DNA of 64,000 nt, from positions 6,386,001 through 6,450,000 of the forward strand of contig NZ_CP045096.1 of assembly GCF_009184865.1 (NCBI RefSeq), given 5' to 3'. The stretch comes from Streptomyces phaeolivaceus (GTDB lineage: Bacteria > Actinomycetota > Actinomycetes > Streptomycetales > Streptomycetaceae). The notes under the pieces were generated by a model. That model was not told the origin of the DNA. It made no database searches and was given only the letters and a program-made list of their open reading frames with translations. Position numbers and translations under genes: made by a program. Below, piece by piece: positions 26,762-33,941 of the stretch; position 1 is the stretch's first letter; each line of letters starts with the position of its first letter.

Positions 26762-28252
26762 GTGACCAGCTACGACATGGTCATCGTGGGAAACGGAATC
26801 CTCGGATGCGCCACCGCCCTGGAGCTGGTCCGCAGGGACGGCGGCCTCAGGGTCGCGGTCGTCGGCCCGGAGGCTCGCGCCGGAGCCGCCACCACGGCGG
26901 CGGGAGCGATGCTCAACTGCGTCGCGGAGGTCAATCACCGGACACTGTCCACGGCGGCCGGACAAGCGAAGCTCGACCTGTCGATCCGGGCCCTGGAGGC
27001 ATGGCCGGACTGGCTGGACGCGATCAACGCTGAGCTGCCGCCGGACCGCCGGCTCGCCATCCGCAACGGTACCTACGTCATCCTGAACGCCAGGGCGGGG
27101 CGGTTGGACAGTCTCAACTACCACGCCATCGTGGACGCGGCCACGCGGTACCGGCAGCGATTCGAGCATGTGCCGTCGGGCGATGTGCCGCACCTGAAGC
27201 CGGGCGTGGACGCCCGCCCCCTGAGCGCCGTCTACCTTCCCGACGAAGGGTCCATAGACGCGCGTCAGGTTCTCGACGCGGTCGTGTCCGTGGCGCGACG
27301 CGCCGGAGTGGTCTTCCTGGACGACACCGTGGCCGGCTGGAAGCGGAACGGCGACCGGATCGGCTCCGTCGTCACCGAGTCCGGGGCCGAGATCCAGGCG
27401 GACAACTTCCTGGTGGCCGCCGGCGCGGCGAGCCACTCGCTGCTGACCGAGCTGAACGAGTCCGCCGAGTCGGCGGAGGGTGCCGCGATGCCGCTACAGC
27501 CCGTTCTCGCGGGCAAGGGCGTCGCGGTGACCGTCCGGGGCACGGGTTCGGGCGCCGAGCACGTGGTCCGCACACCGAACCGCGCGGGCGGCTGCGGTCT
27601 GCACATGGTCCCGGGCAGCGACGGAACGGTCTATCTGGGCGCGACCGGTGATCTGGCGCTGGAGCCCGACGAGTCCCAGACCGTCGGTTCCGTGCGCTTT
27701 CTGATCAGCATGATGGAGCAGTTCGACAAGCGCCTCTTCCGCAGCGAGATCATCCGCTGGCATGTGGGTAACAGGCCGGTGAGTGTCGACGGTTTCCCGC
27801 TCGTCGGGAGGGTCTGGCAGGACAACCTGTGGGTGCTGTCGGGAACCCACCGGGACGGTTTCCACTGCTCGCCCCTGCTGGCACGGCATATGGCGGACCT
27901 CATGCTCGGCGGTGCCGGAGTCCTCGGTGACCACCCCTTCGTCCCGCTGCGGCAGCCGATCAGGACGATGAGCCGGGAGGACGCGATCGATGAACTCGCC
28001 CTGCACCTGGTGTCCCAGTTCTACGAGAGCTCCGGACGATCACCGGCCTATTCGGAGGTGTCCGAGGTCCTGGAGCGGCAGTACCGGACGCGCACCCGGG
28101 AGACCTACGACGACCTCGGCATCGACTTCGGGCTCGCTCCCGATCTTCTGGGACTGCTGAACTGGGCGGCGGACCGGGACGCCAAGATCGGCTACTTCCG
28201 GGACTACTTCCAGCGCGTCAGCCGCGCCGAGGCGCTCGCTCCGACCCGCTGA
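26762..28252 (+). CDS. FAD-dependent oxidoreductase (DAO/glycine oxidase family) with C-terminal extension
   Basis: 496 residues. The GTG at 26762 follows AAGGGAGAAG; an ATG at 26744 lacks a site. YDMVIVGNGILGCATALEL is the Rossmann GxGxxG for FAD; GAMLNC..., GCGLHMVPG..GTVYLGATGD and WHVGNRPVSVDGFPLVGRV...GTHRDGFHCSP are the conserved DAO-family blocks. Residues about 410-496 (SREDAIDELALHLVSQF...) are an extra helical domain not found in plain glycine oxidases; it could bind the leader peptide. In this cluster it may oxidise the precursor (for example a C-terminal residue amine or a Tyr); the reaction is unknown. Its 3' end overlaps the convergent exporter gene by 35 bp. Confidence 0.82.
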   Translation: MTSYDMVIVGNGILGCATALELVRRDGGLRVAVVGPEARAGAATTAAGAMLNCVAEVNHRTLSTAAGQAKLDLSIRALEAWPDWLDAINAELPPDRRLAIRNGTYVILNARAGRLDSLNYHAIVDAATRYRQRFEHVPSGDVPHLKPGVDARPLSAVYLPDEGSIDARQVLDAVVSVARRAGVVFLDDTVAGWKRNGDRIGSVVTESGAEIQADNFLVAAGAASHSLLTELNESAESAEGAAMPLQPVLAGKGVAVTVRGTGSGAEHVVRTPNRAGGCGLHMVPGSDGTVYLGATGDLALEPDESQTVGSVRFLISMMEQFDKRLFRSEIIRWHVGNRPVSVDGFPLVGRVWQDNLWVLSGTHRDGFHCSPLLARHMADLMLGGAGVLGDHPFVPLRQPIRTMSREDAIDELALHLVSQFYESSGRSPAYSEVSEVLERQYRTRTRETYDDLGIDFGLAPDLLGLLNWAADRDAKIGYFRDYFQRVSRAEALAPTR

Positions 28253-29453
28253 CCGGCTGTCCCACGGTCCGTACGGAGGGCAGGAACGCCCCCGGTACGA
28301 CCACCAGGACCAACAGGACGGCGGAGCCGGCCAGGACGTTCCCGGCGCCCAGCGGCTCTTCCAGGGCCCCGGCGAGCGCGTAACCGACGGACAGCGTCAG
28401 CAGGGTGGACATCAGGCCGTAGGAGCTGACCCGGGACAGCTTGTCCCGGGGTATCAGGCCCTGCACGGTGGTCACCCACACCGTGTTGACGTACGCCGCG
28501 CTCACCATCCCGAGCCCCGCGGCGGCCCCGACGACCGCGGTTCCCGCACCCGCCGCGAGGGCCAGCAGCGGTGCGGCGCCGAGGACCATCAGCAGAAAGC
28601 CGGCCGTCAGTGGTCTGCCCGGCGTCCAGCGGGTCGCCAGCACCGCTCCGGCCACCGCGCCGACCGCCCCGGCCGCCGACACCGTGCCCCACGCGGACGC
28701 CCCGCCCACCAGCAGCGGGCCCAGCACGTACAACGGCGCCGTGACCAGGTTGTAGGCCGACTGCACCAGCAGCCCGGTCATGTACCAGCGCCTCGACCTG
28801 ACCTCCCGCCAGCCCACCGCGAGGTCGGTGCGCAGGGAGCCGAGGCCGCGGTTGCCGGTCCGGGTCGGCGGCAGCCGCACCAGGGCCAGCAGTACGGCGC
28901 TGACCAGGAAGGTGGCTCCGTCGATCGCGTACACCCAGCCGGGCCCGGCCACGGCGACCAGTACTCCGGCGATCAGCGGCCCGGCCACGCGGGACGCGCT
29001 CTGCGAGACGCCCAGCATCGCGTTGGCCCGCCGGAGTGCGTCCGCCCCGCCCGTGCCGACGATGTCCGGCACGATCCCCGTGAGCGCGGGCCGGGACAGC
29101 GCCGACGCGGCGCCGTAGACGAGGGACGCGGCGAGCAGCATCCACATCCGCGCGGCGCCGACGAGGAGCAGGAACCCCACGGCGAACTGCACGGCCGCCT
29201 GCACCAGTTCGCTCACCAGCAGCATCCGGCGCCGGGGCAGCCGGTCCGCCAGGACTCCGCCGACGAGCATCAGGGCGACCCGGGCGACGACGGACACTCC
29301 CAGCACGGTCCCGATGTCCGCCGCCGACCCGCCCAGTTCCACGACCGCGAAGACGAGCGCGACATTGACCAGCCCGTCACCGGTGAGGGAAACGGTGCGC
29401 GCCGTCCAGTAGAGCCGGAAGGCGGGGCTGAGACGGCGGTGTTCTGATGTCAC
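28218..29453 (-). CDS. MFS transporter (drug-efflux type), likely exporter of the peptide product
   Basis: 411 residues, 12 predicted membrane segments of the MFS group that includes DHA/enterobactin-exporter-like proteins (LADRLPRRRMLL is the loop 2-3 motif; RVAGPLIAGVLV in segment 5). The GTG at 29453 is chosen because its surroundings match the sulfotransferase start; a GTG at 29462 falls in the shared promoter block. Convergent with the FAD gene, tails overlapping by 35 bp, and shared promoter sequence with the sulfotransferase tie it to the cluster. Confidence 0.87.
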   Translation of the reverse strand: MTSEHRRLSPAFRLYWTARTVSLTGDGLVNVALVFAVVELGGSAADIGTVLGVSVVARVALMLVGGVLADRLPRRRMLLVSELVQAAVQFAVGFLLLVGAARMWMLLAASLVYGAASALSRPALTGIVPDIVGTGGADALRRANAMLGVSQSASRVAGPLIAGVLVAVAGPGWVYAIDGATFLVSAVLLALVRLPPTRTGNRGLGSLRTDLAVGWREVRSRRWYMTGLLVQSAYNLVTAPLYVLGPLLVGGASAWGTVSAAGAVGAVAGAVLATRWTPGRPLTAGFLLMVLGAAPLLALAAGAGTAVVGAAAGLGMVSAAYVNTVWVTTVQGLIPRDKLSRVSSYGLMSTLLTLSVGYALAGALEEPLGAGNVLAGSAVLLVLVVVPGAFLPSVRTVGQPVSGSERAPRRG

Positions 29454-29462
29454 GCCCGCCAC

Positions 29463-29502
29463 AACGTTCGGGATCGTACGAGCGTTCCGTGACCGCTGTC
29501 AC
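29463..29502 (-). promoter_or_regulatory. Exporter promoter with Crp-like box, twin of 25253-25313
   Basis: Reading on the minus strand: GTGACAGCGGTCACGGAA (29502-29485), then GTACGATCCCGAACGTT (29479-29463), then the start context. The same two blocks in the same order precede the sulfotransferase; 15 of 17 bases match in the second. Spacing between blocks is shorter here (5 nt against 26). Confidence 0.6.
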
Positions 29503-29555
29503 CGAACCCCGGACGCCCGCGTGTCCGCGTGTCCGCGTGTCCGCGCGTTCACCGT

Positions 29556-30434
29556 TCAGGGAGAGAGAGCCACCAGCATCGCGTACGACGACGGGGTGCC
29601 CCCCGGCGCCCAGCCGCCCTCACCGCGCTCGCCCGTCAGCTCGGGCAGGACCGTCCGGCGGGCCGCGTTCCGCAGCGCCGGATGGCTCTCGCCCCGCAGC
29701 GCCGCGTAGAACACCACCTGGTCCGCGATCCCCTCGGCCCGGTCCCGCAGCACCGACTCCATCAGCCGCCGCCCGGCTGTCTCCTGCACGTTGTCGATCA
29801 GCACGACCGGCCGCCGCCGCCCCGCCCGGCGCGCGTCGAGGTCCGCCAGCAGCGCGCGTACGAGGTGACGCTCGGCGTGCGTACGGGCGTTGCCGTCCGC
29901 CCGGAACTGCTCCGACAGCAGGGTGAGCCCGCGCATCGGGTTGCCGCGCGCGTTCGGGTAGTCGCGGTACCACGCCGCGCCTCTGCGCAGCCGGCGGCAC
30001 GACGGCGACAGCCCCTCCGCCGCGCCCTCCACCACCGCCTCCACGATCGCCCCGGCGGCGGGCCCCCGGTCCGCTATCAGCCCGGCCAGCCGCCCGGTCG
30101 CCCGTCCGCACAGCCGCAGGACACGCTCCGCCTCCGCCCCGGCCGCGGCGGCGAGCAGTCCCGACGCGAGCCTCGGGAACGCGGCGCGCTCGGCGAACTG
30201 CTCCGCGATCACCAGCAGCGCCTGGTACGCGGGCGACCAAGACTCCGTCGTCCGGTGCGGCGGTGGCCGGTCGAACTGTGCCTCCGCACCGTCGATCAAC
30301 GCGGCGGGTGTACGCCCCTGGTGAGCCTCGCGCAGCTTCCGCAACGCCATGCTCTGGCCGGGGCCGGGGGTCCCGGCCAGCACGATGAAGGGGGCCGGTG
30401 TTGTTGCCGTTGTCATAGCTGCTGTGGTTATCAA
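29556..30434 (-). CDS. P-loop NTPase-like protein with altered Walker A
   Basis: About 292 residues (an ATG at 30416 is also possible). FIVLAGTPGPGQSMALRKL is a Walker A position in which the usual Lys is Gln; RRPVVLIDNVQE is a Walker B-like strand. Between them the protein is Ala/Arg-rich and helical. Related to the AAA/STAND-type ATPases often encoded in Streptomyces accessory regions; loss of the Lys suggests weak or no ATP hydrolysis. No partner is evident; DUF397 and HTH genes follow upstream on the same strand. Confidence 0.6.
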   Translation of the reverse strand: MITTAAMTTATTPAPFIVLAGTPGPGQSMALRKLREAHQGRTPAALIDGAEAQFDRPPPHRTTESWSPAYQALLVIAEQFAERAAFPRLASGLLAAAAGAEAERVLRLCGRATGRLAGLIADRGPAAGAIVEAVVEGAAEGLSPSCRRLRRGAAWYRDYPNARGNPMRGLTLLSEQFRADGNARTHAERHLVRALLADLDARRAGRRRPVVLIDNVQETAGRRLMESVLRDRAEGIADQVVFYAALRGESHPALRNAARRTVLPELTGERGEGGWAPGGTPSSYAMLVALSP

Positions 30435-30489
30435 CAGCGGGGGAGCGAGGGGCGGTTGTTTCGGAGTGCGATGAACTCTGCCCGTTCGC

Positions 30490-30690
30490 TTACGACTCCG
30501 ACCGAACCAGGCCTATGAAGGAGAGCCAGGCGAAACGGTTGATGAGCAGTACGGGGCCGTGGGGGACTTTGCTGTCACGGACGGGGACGAGTCCGGGGAT
30601 AGCGGGGGCGATTTCGACGCAGTCGCCGGAGTTGACTTCGCTGCGGCTGCTCTTGATCCAGACTGCTGCGCTCAGATCCAGACTGTTCAC
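30490..30690 (-). CDS. DUF397 protein
   Basis: 66 residues. WIKSSRSEVNSGDCVEIAPAIPGLVPVRDSK is the DUF397 signature; the family pairs with Scr1-type HTH regulators, as here, and is thought to act with them, possibly as antitoxin-like or regulatory partner in development. Its first 116 bp overlap the 3' end of the HTH gene in another frame. Confidence 0.85.
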   Translation of the reverse strand: MNSLDLSAAVWIKSSRSEVNSGDCVEIAPAIPGLVPVRDSKVPHGPVLLINRFAWLSFIGLVRSES

Positions 30691-31519
30691 CGTCGTCGAA
30701 CCCTTCCATCAAGTCGCTGATCAGGGCGGCTGATTCTCGGGCCGACAGCGTGTCAGCCCTGAGCACATCATAGGTTCGCCGGTGCCGAGCGAGGATGGCC
30801 GGCTCATCGCTGAAATGGCCGAGATCCAGGGATTCGGAGTACAACCACTCGTGCCCGTCAGGCAGCTTGATCAGCGTCATGGGCGTGGCGGGCCGGGCGA
30901 CCCCGGGTGAGTCGAACGGGAGGACCTGGACGCGGATGTTGGGACGTCGACCGACGGCCAGCAGGTGGGCGAGCTGGTTCCGCATGACGCTGGGGCTGCC
31001 CACCACGCGGCGCAGACAGCTCTCGTCCAACACCGCGACATAGAGCGGGCCGTCCGGGGACAGGATGCGCTGTTGTCGGCTGAGCCGTGCCCTGACTCGT
31101 TCCTCGACCGACACGGTGTCGCCGATGGCGCCTTTGAACAACTCGTACATGTACTCCTCGGTCTGCATCAGACCCGGCACGACGTTGTTCAGGTACTGCA
31201 GGATGGAGGTGGCCTCGTTGTCCATCTGCACCCGGCGCTCGAACCAATCCGGATACACGACCTGCGGATACCAGTCGACCTTGGCCCAGATCCGGGCCAA
31301 CACCCCACCCGTCTCCAAGACTTCATCGCACCGTTTCGCGAACTGATCGCTCGGCACCCTCGTGCCCGCCTCGATCTTCGCGACCTGCGACCGATCGCAC
31401 GGGATCTGCCTCGCCAACGCCTCCTGCGTCAGCAGCGCGGCCTCGCGGTAGTGGCGCAGCACCTCGCCGAACAGCGCGGCGTTGCTGGCTCCGCCAGCCC
31501 CCTCCGCGTTCCGCCTCAT
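30575..31519 (-). CDS. Scr1-family XRE regulator (HTH plus DUF5753)
   Basis: 314 residues. ATG at 31519 lies 8 nt after AAGGGGGA; a GTG at 31525 is too close to it. Residues about 15-70 (LRHYREAALLTQEALARQIPCDRSQVAKIEAGTR) are an XRE HTH; residues about 90-280 are DUF5753 (VPGLMQTEEYMYELF; RVQVLPF). The end (DGEQSGSERSSLDQEQPQRS...) runs 116 bp into the DUF397 gene, an unusually long overlap; a frameshift that removed the normal stop is possible. WhiJ/BldB-type developmental pairs have this layout. Confidence 0.82.
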   Translation of the reverse strand: MRRNAEGAGGASNAALFGEVLRHYREAALLTQEALARQIPCDRSQVAKIEAGTRVPSDQFAKRCDEVLETGGVLARIWAKVDWYPQVVYPDWFERRVQMDNEATSILQYLNNVVPGLMQTEEYMYELFKGAIGDTVSVEERVRARLSRQQRILSPDGPLYVAVLDESCLRRVVGSPSVMRNQLAHLLAVGRRPNIRVQVLPFDSPGVARPATPMTLIKLPDGHEWLYSESLDLGHFSDEPAILARHRRTYDVLRADTLSARESAALISDLMEGFDDGEQSGSERSSLDQEQPQRSQLRRLRRNRPRYPRTRPRP

Positions 31520-31638
31520 CGTCACGTCCCCCTTGCGTCCGGCGCGTGCCAAAGCCCAGTGCCACACGTCCCGCGTTGATTGCGACCGTTCCCTTCGGCA
31601 ACGCTGAGTACACCCAGAGTGACAGACAGGGCTGTGGA

Positions 31639-31854
31639 GTGCGCGTGGAACCAGAAGGGCAGCTTGTCTACGATCCGCGGACGCGGCGCGTGGGTGAGTA
31701 CCGGGACAGAGTCGGACCGTACGCGTTGCTGCGTCCGGTGGGCGGTGGCACGGAGTGGGAGGCGGATCCGGCGGCGCTGCGGCCGGTGACTCCGGCGGAG
31801 CGGATCGGCGCGCAGGTGGCCGCGGCCAACCGCCGTACGAAGAGGAGGGTGTGA
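31639..31854 (+). CDS. Small protein linked to Scr1/DUF397 loci
   Basis: 71 residues, GTG start at 31639. Sequence VEPEGQLVYDPRTRRVGEYRDRVGPYALLRPVGGG...WEADP...PVTPAERIGAQVAAANRR is typical of short hypothetical proteins I recall next to HTH-DUF397 pairs in Streptomyces. Its stop overlaps the next GTG by 4 bp (GTGA). Divergent from the HTH gene, with a 119-bp gap. Confidence 0.7.
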   Translation: MRVEPEGQLVYDPRTRRVGEYRDRVGPYALLRPVGGGTEWEADPAALRPVTPAERIGAQVAAANRRTKRRV

Positions 31855-32282
31855 CGTTGCGTCAACTTGAGCCCCTGGGTCCGCCCCCCGTTCCGGTGAC
31901 GGGTTGTACCGCGTGCGCGGAGTTGGCCGTACGGCGGGACGAGGCGCGGGCGCGGTACGACGGGAGCGCGGAGACGGACGCGAACGTGCTGCTGCGTCAC
32001 CATCAGCGGCGCGAGCACGCGGTCGGGCCGGTCCGCCCGCGCCGCGTGTTCCGGTACGTGCCGTACGTCATCGCGCAGGACGCGACGGCGGAGCCGGAGT
32101 ACGAGGCGCGGTGTGTGTCGGGCGACGAGACGGAGTGCGGCGCGGAGTCGGGCGTACGGAGTGATCCGGCGGCCGTGGAGGAGTGGCAGCGCGTACACAC
32201 CCAGGAGACCCGGCATCCGCGCTACCGGCGGAGCTTCGGGGACTACTCGGTGCTGGAGCCGCTGGAGGAGGTGCCACTGTGA
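31851..32282 (+). CDS. DUF7848-like protein, apparent fusion of two small proteins
   Basis: 143 residues, GTG start coupled to the previous gene. Residues about 1-55 (CTACAELAVRRDEARARYDGSAETDANVLLRHHQRREH) look like one small protein family with a CxxC; residues about 65-143 (VFRYVPYVIAQDATAEPEYEARCVSGDETECGAESG...HTQETRHPRYRRSFGDYSVLEP) look like DUF7848, with two Cys and His that may bind metal. These are usually separate genes as I recall, so this seems a fusion. Function unknown. Confidence 0.65.
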   Translation: MTLRQLEPLGPPPVPVTGCTACAELAVRRDEARARYDGSAETDANVLLRHHQRREHAVGPVRPRRVFRYVPYVIAQDATAEPEYEARCVSGDETECGAESGVRSDPAAVEEWQRVHTQETRHPRYRRSFGDYSVLEPLEEVPL

Positions 32283-32374
32283 CGACTGTTCGGGGTATCA
32301 GACATTCCGGTACGGCCGTCGCCCCTGGTGGAGTTGCGCCCGCGATCGTTCGCATGGAGTGACGCGCAGGCGCC

Positions 32375-32554
32375 GTGCGCGAGGCCCAGTGTCTGCTCCA
32401 GTACTGGGGCTTCTACATCGGCCCGACCGGTGTCGACGGTGACTTCGGGAGCTACACCCGATCGGCCACCCGTGACTTCCAGGCCGCCTGCGGCATAGGC
32501 GTCGACGGCGTCATCGGCCCCATCACCTGGAACCGCCTCCGCAACGGCTGCTGA
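32375..32554 (+). pseudogene. Peptidoglycan-binding domain fragment
   Basis: 59 codons from GTG at 32375. VREAQCLLQYWGFYIGPTGVDGDFGSYTRS and VDGVIGPITWNRL are the PG_binding_1 fold. No signal peptide or catalytic domain. The frame upstream (GTG at 32279, 27 codons) ends in a TGA at 32360, 12 bp before this start, so the N-terminal part appears cut by a stop. Could be a decayed secreted wall-binding protein. Confidence 0.55.
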
Positions 32555-32608
32555 CCGCATCCGTGCCTCACTGTCGGCCCGTGGTCCCCGACCGCGGGCC
32601 GACACCTG

Positions 32609-33001
32609 TCAGGGGCGCGGCCGTTCCGGCCCCAACGCGTCCAGTACGGCGGTGAGGATCGCCTCCGGGGCCGCGCCCAGGGCGCGGGCCGAGGAGGTGA
32701 AGTCGCGGGCCAGCGTGGTGAGTTGGTGGGTGTCGGGGCTGGGCGGCCGGGCCGGTGGGGCCGCCACGCGGGTGCCCGCGCCGCGTCGGGTGCGGATCAG
32801 GGCCGTGGCCTCCAGCGCGCGGTAGGCACGGGCCACCGTCCCGGGGGACAGCCCGAGGTCGGTCGCCAACTGCCGTACCGTCGGCAGCCGTTCGCCCTCC
32901 CCCAGGCGGCCGGTGACGATCAGCGCGGCGAGCTGCGCGCGGATCTGCTCGTACGGCGGGACCTGGCTGGTGGTGTCCACGCGGACGGCGGGGTCGCTCA
33001 T
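32609..33001 (-). CDS. GntR-family regulator (YtrA type)
   Basis: 130 residues. VPPYEQIRAQLAALIVTGRLGEGERLPTVRQLATDLGLSPGTVARAYRALEATALI is a GntR winged helix; the short C-terminal tail without an effector domain fits the YtrA subgroup, which usually controls an adjacent membrane-protein or ABC operon. It is the second gene after the membrane protein, overlapping it by 4 bp, so it probably represses its own operon through the paired sites at 33851-33929. Confidence 0.88.
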   Translation of the reverse strand: MSDPAVRVDTTSQVPPYEQIRAQLAALIVTGRLGEGERLPTVRQLATDLGLSPGTVARAYRALEATALIRTRRGAGTRVAAPPARPPSPDTHQLTTLARDFTSSARALGAAPEAILTAVLDALGPERPRP

Positions 33002-33831
33002 CGTCGGCGTGCCCCGCCCTCGATGGTCTCGTCCGCCGCCGCCGCCGTCTCGCCCTCGGCCGGCTCGGGCTCGACCTCGACCGCGCGGGGGGCCACCACG
33101 GTGACCAGTGACCAGACGACGGTGAACAGGTTCAGCAGGGCCAGCGGGTAGAACACCCAGAAGGTGAGCGCGCCCAGCACACCGGCGCAGCCCGTCTCCG
33201 TCAGCGAGACGGAGATCATCAGCACGGCGTACAGCTGCTGGCTCGACACCAGCAGCCCCCAGGCCCCGGTGACCGCCCAGGCGCGGTCACGGCGCTGCTG
33301 TTCCTCGCCCGGCCCGTGGGCGATGCGGCGCAGCGCCCAGACACAGGTCGGGGTGGCTATGGCGAGCGCGCCGAACATCGGGAGGCTGTAGTACAGGCCG
33401 GGCCAGGGGCCGAGGGTCGCGCGCATCCCGTTGCAGGTGACGGCGACGACCTTCCCGGTGCTCAGGATCCGGTCGGGGTCGACGGTCGCCGTGGCGGCCG
33501 TGATCACCAGCAGGGCGGCGAGGGAGACCCCCTGAAGGACGATCAGGGGGCCCATGTGCGGTGGCACGTGGTCTCTGACCAGGCGCGGGGCGAGACTCGC
33601 GGTGCGGACCGCCTCCTGGGGGCGCAGGGTGAGCGCGTCGGCGAGCAGGACACCGGCCACCGCGCACAGGCCGAAGGCGGTGAGGCAGAACACGACGCGC
33701 TGCTCGAACTCGACGTGCCCCAGCGTGGACAGCGCCTGCGCGACGACGAGACCGATGGCCAGCCCGGACCAGCGGGCGTAGTGGTCGGCGTGGTCGAGCA
33801 ACCGGTGCTGGAGCGGGGCGGTGTCGAGCAT
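32998..33831 (-). CDS. Integral membrane protein co-transcribed with GntR
   Basis: 277 residues; ATG at 33831 chosen because GGGGGATC lies just upstream (an ATG at 33852 overlaps the operator). About six membrane segments (GLAIGLVVAQALSTLG, VVFCLTAFGLCAVAGVLLA, LIVLQGVSLAALLVITA, SLPMFGALAIATPTCVWAL, TGAWGLLVSSQQLYAVLMI, GALTFWVFYPLALLNLFTVVW). Acidic C-terminal tail. No family recognised. Confidence 0.75.
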   Translation of the reverse strand: MLDTAPLQHRLLDHADHYARWSGLAIGLVVAQALSTLGHVEFEQRVVFCLTAFGLCAVAGVLLADALTLRPQEAVRTASLAPRLVRDHVPPHMGPLIVLQGVSLAALLVITAATATVDPDRILSTGKVVAVTCNGMRATLGPWPGLYYSLPMFGALAIATPTCVWALRRIAHGPGEEQQRRDRAWAVTGAWGLLVSSQQLYAVLMISVSLTETGCAGVLGALTFWVFYPLALLNLFTVVWSLVTVVAPRAVEVEPEPAEGETAAAADETIEGGARRR

Positions 33832-33850
33832 ACGGAGATCCCCCCGGATC

Positions 33851-33929
33851 ATCTTGTATCAAGCGGTCAGTACAAGCGAGTACAAGATGCCGTGGGCGGC
33901 ATCTTGTGTCAAACCCTCGATACAAGATG
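33851..33929. promoter_or_regulatory. Two inverted-repeat operators for the GntR regulator
   Basis: Site 1: ATCTTGTA (33851-33858) and TACAAGAT (33881-33888). Site 2: CATCTTGTGTC (33900-33910) and GATACAAGATG (33919-33929). All four half sites share TCTTGTA/TACAAGA. The AT-rich boxes stand out in GC-rich DNA and lie directly upstream of the membrane protein-GntR operon, as expected for YtrA-type autoregulation. Confidence 0.65.
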
Positions 33930-33941
33930 GGGCGGAAACGG

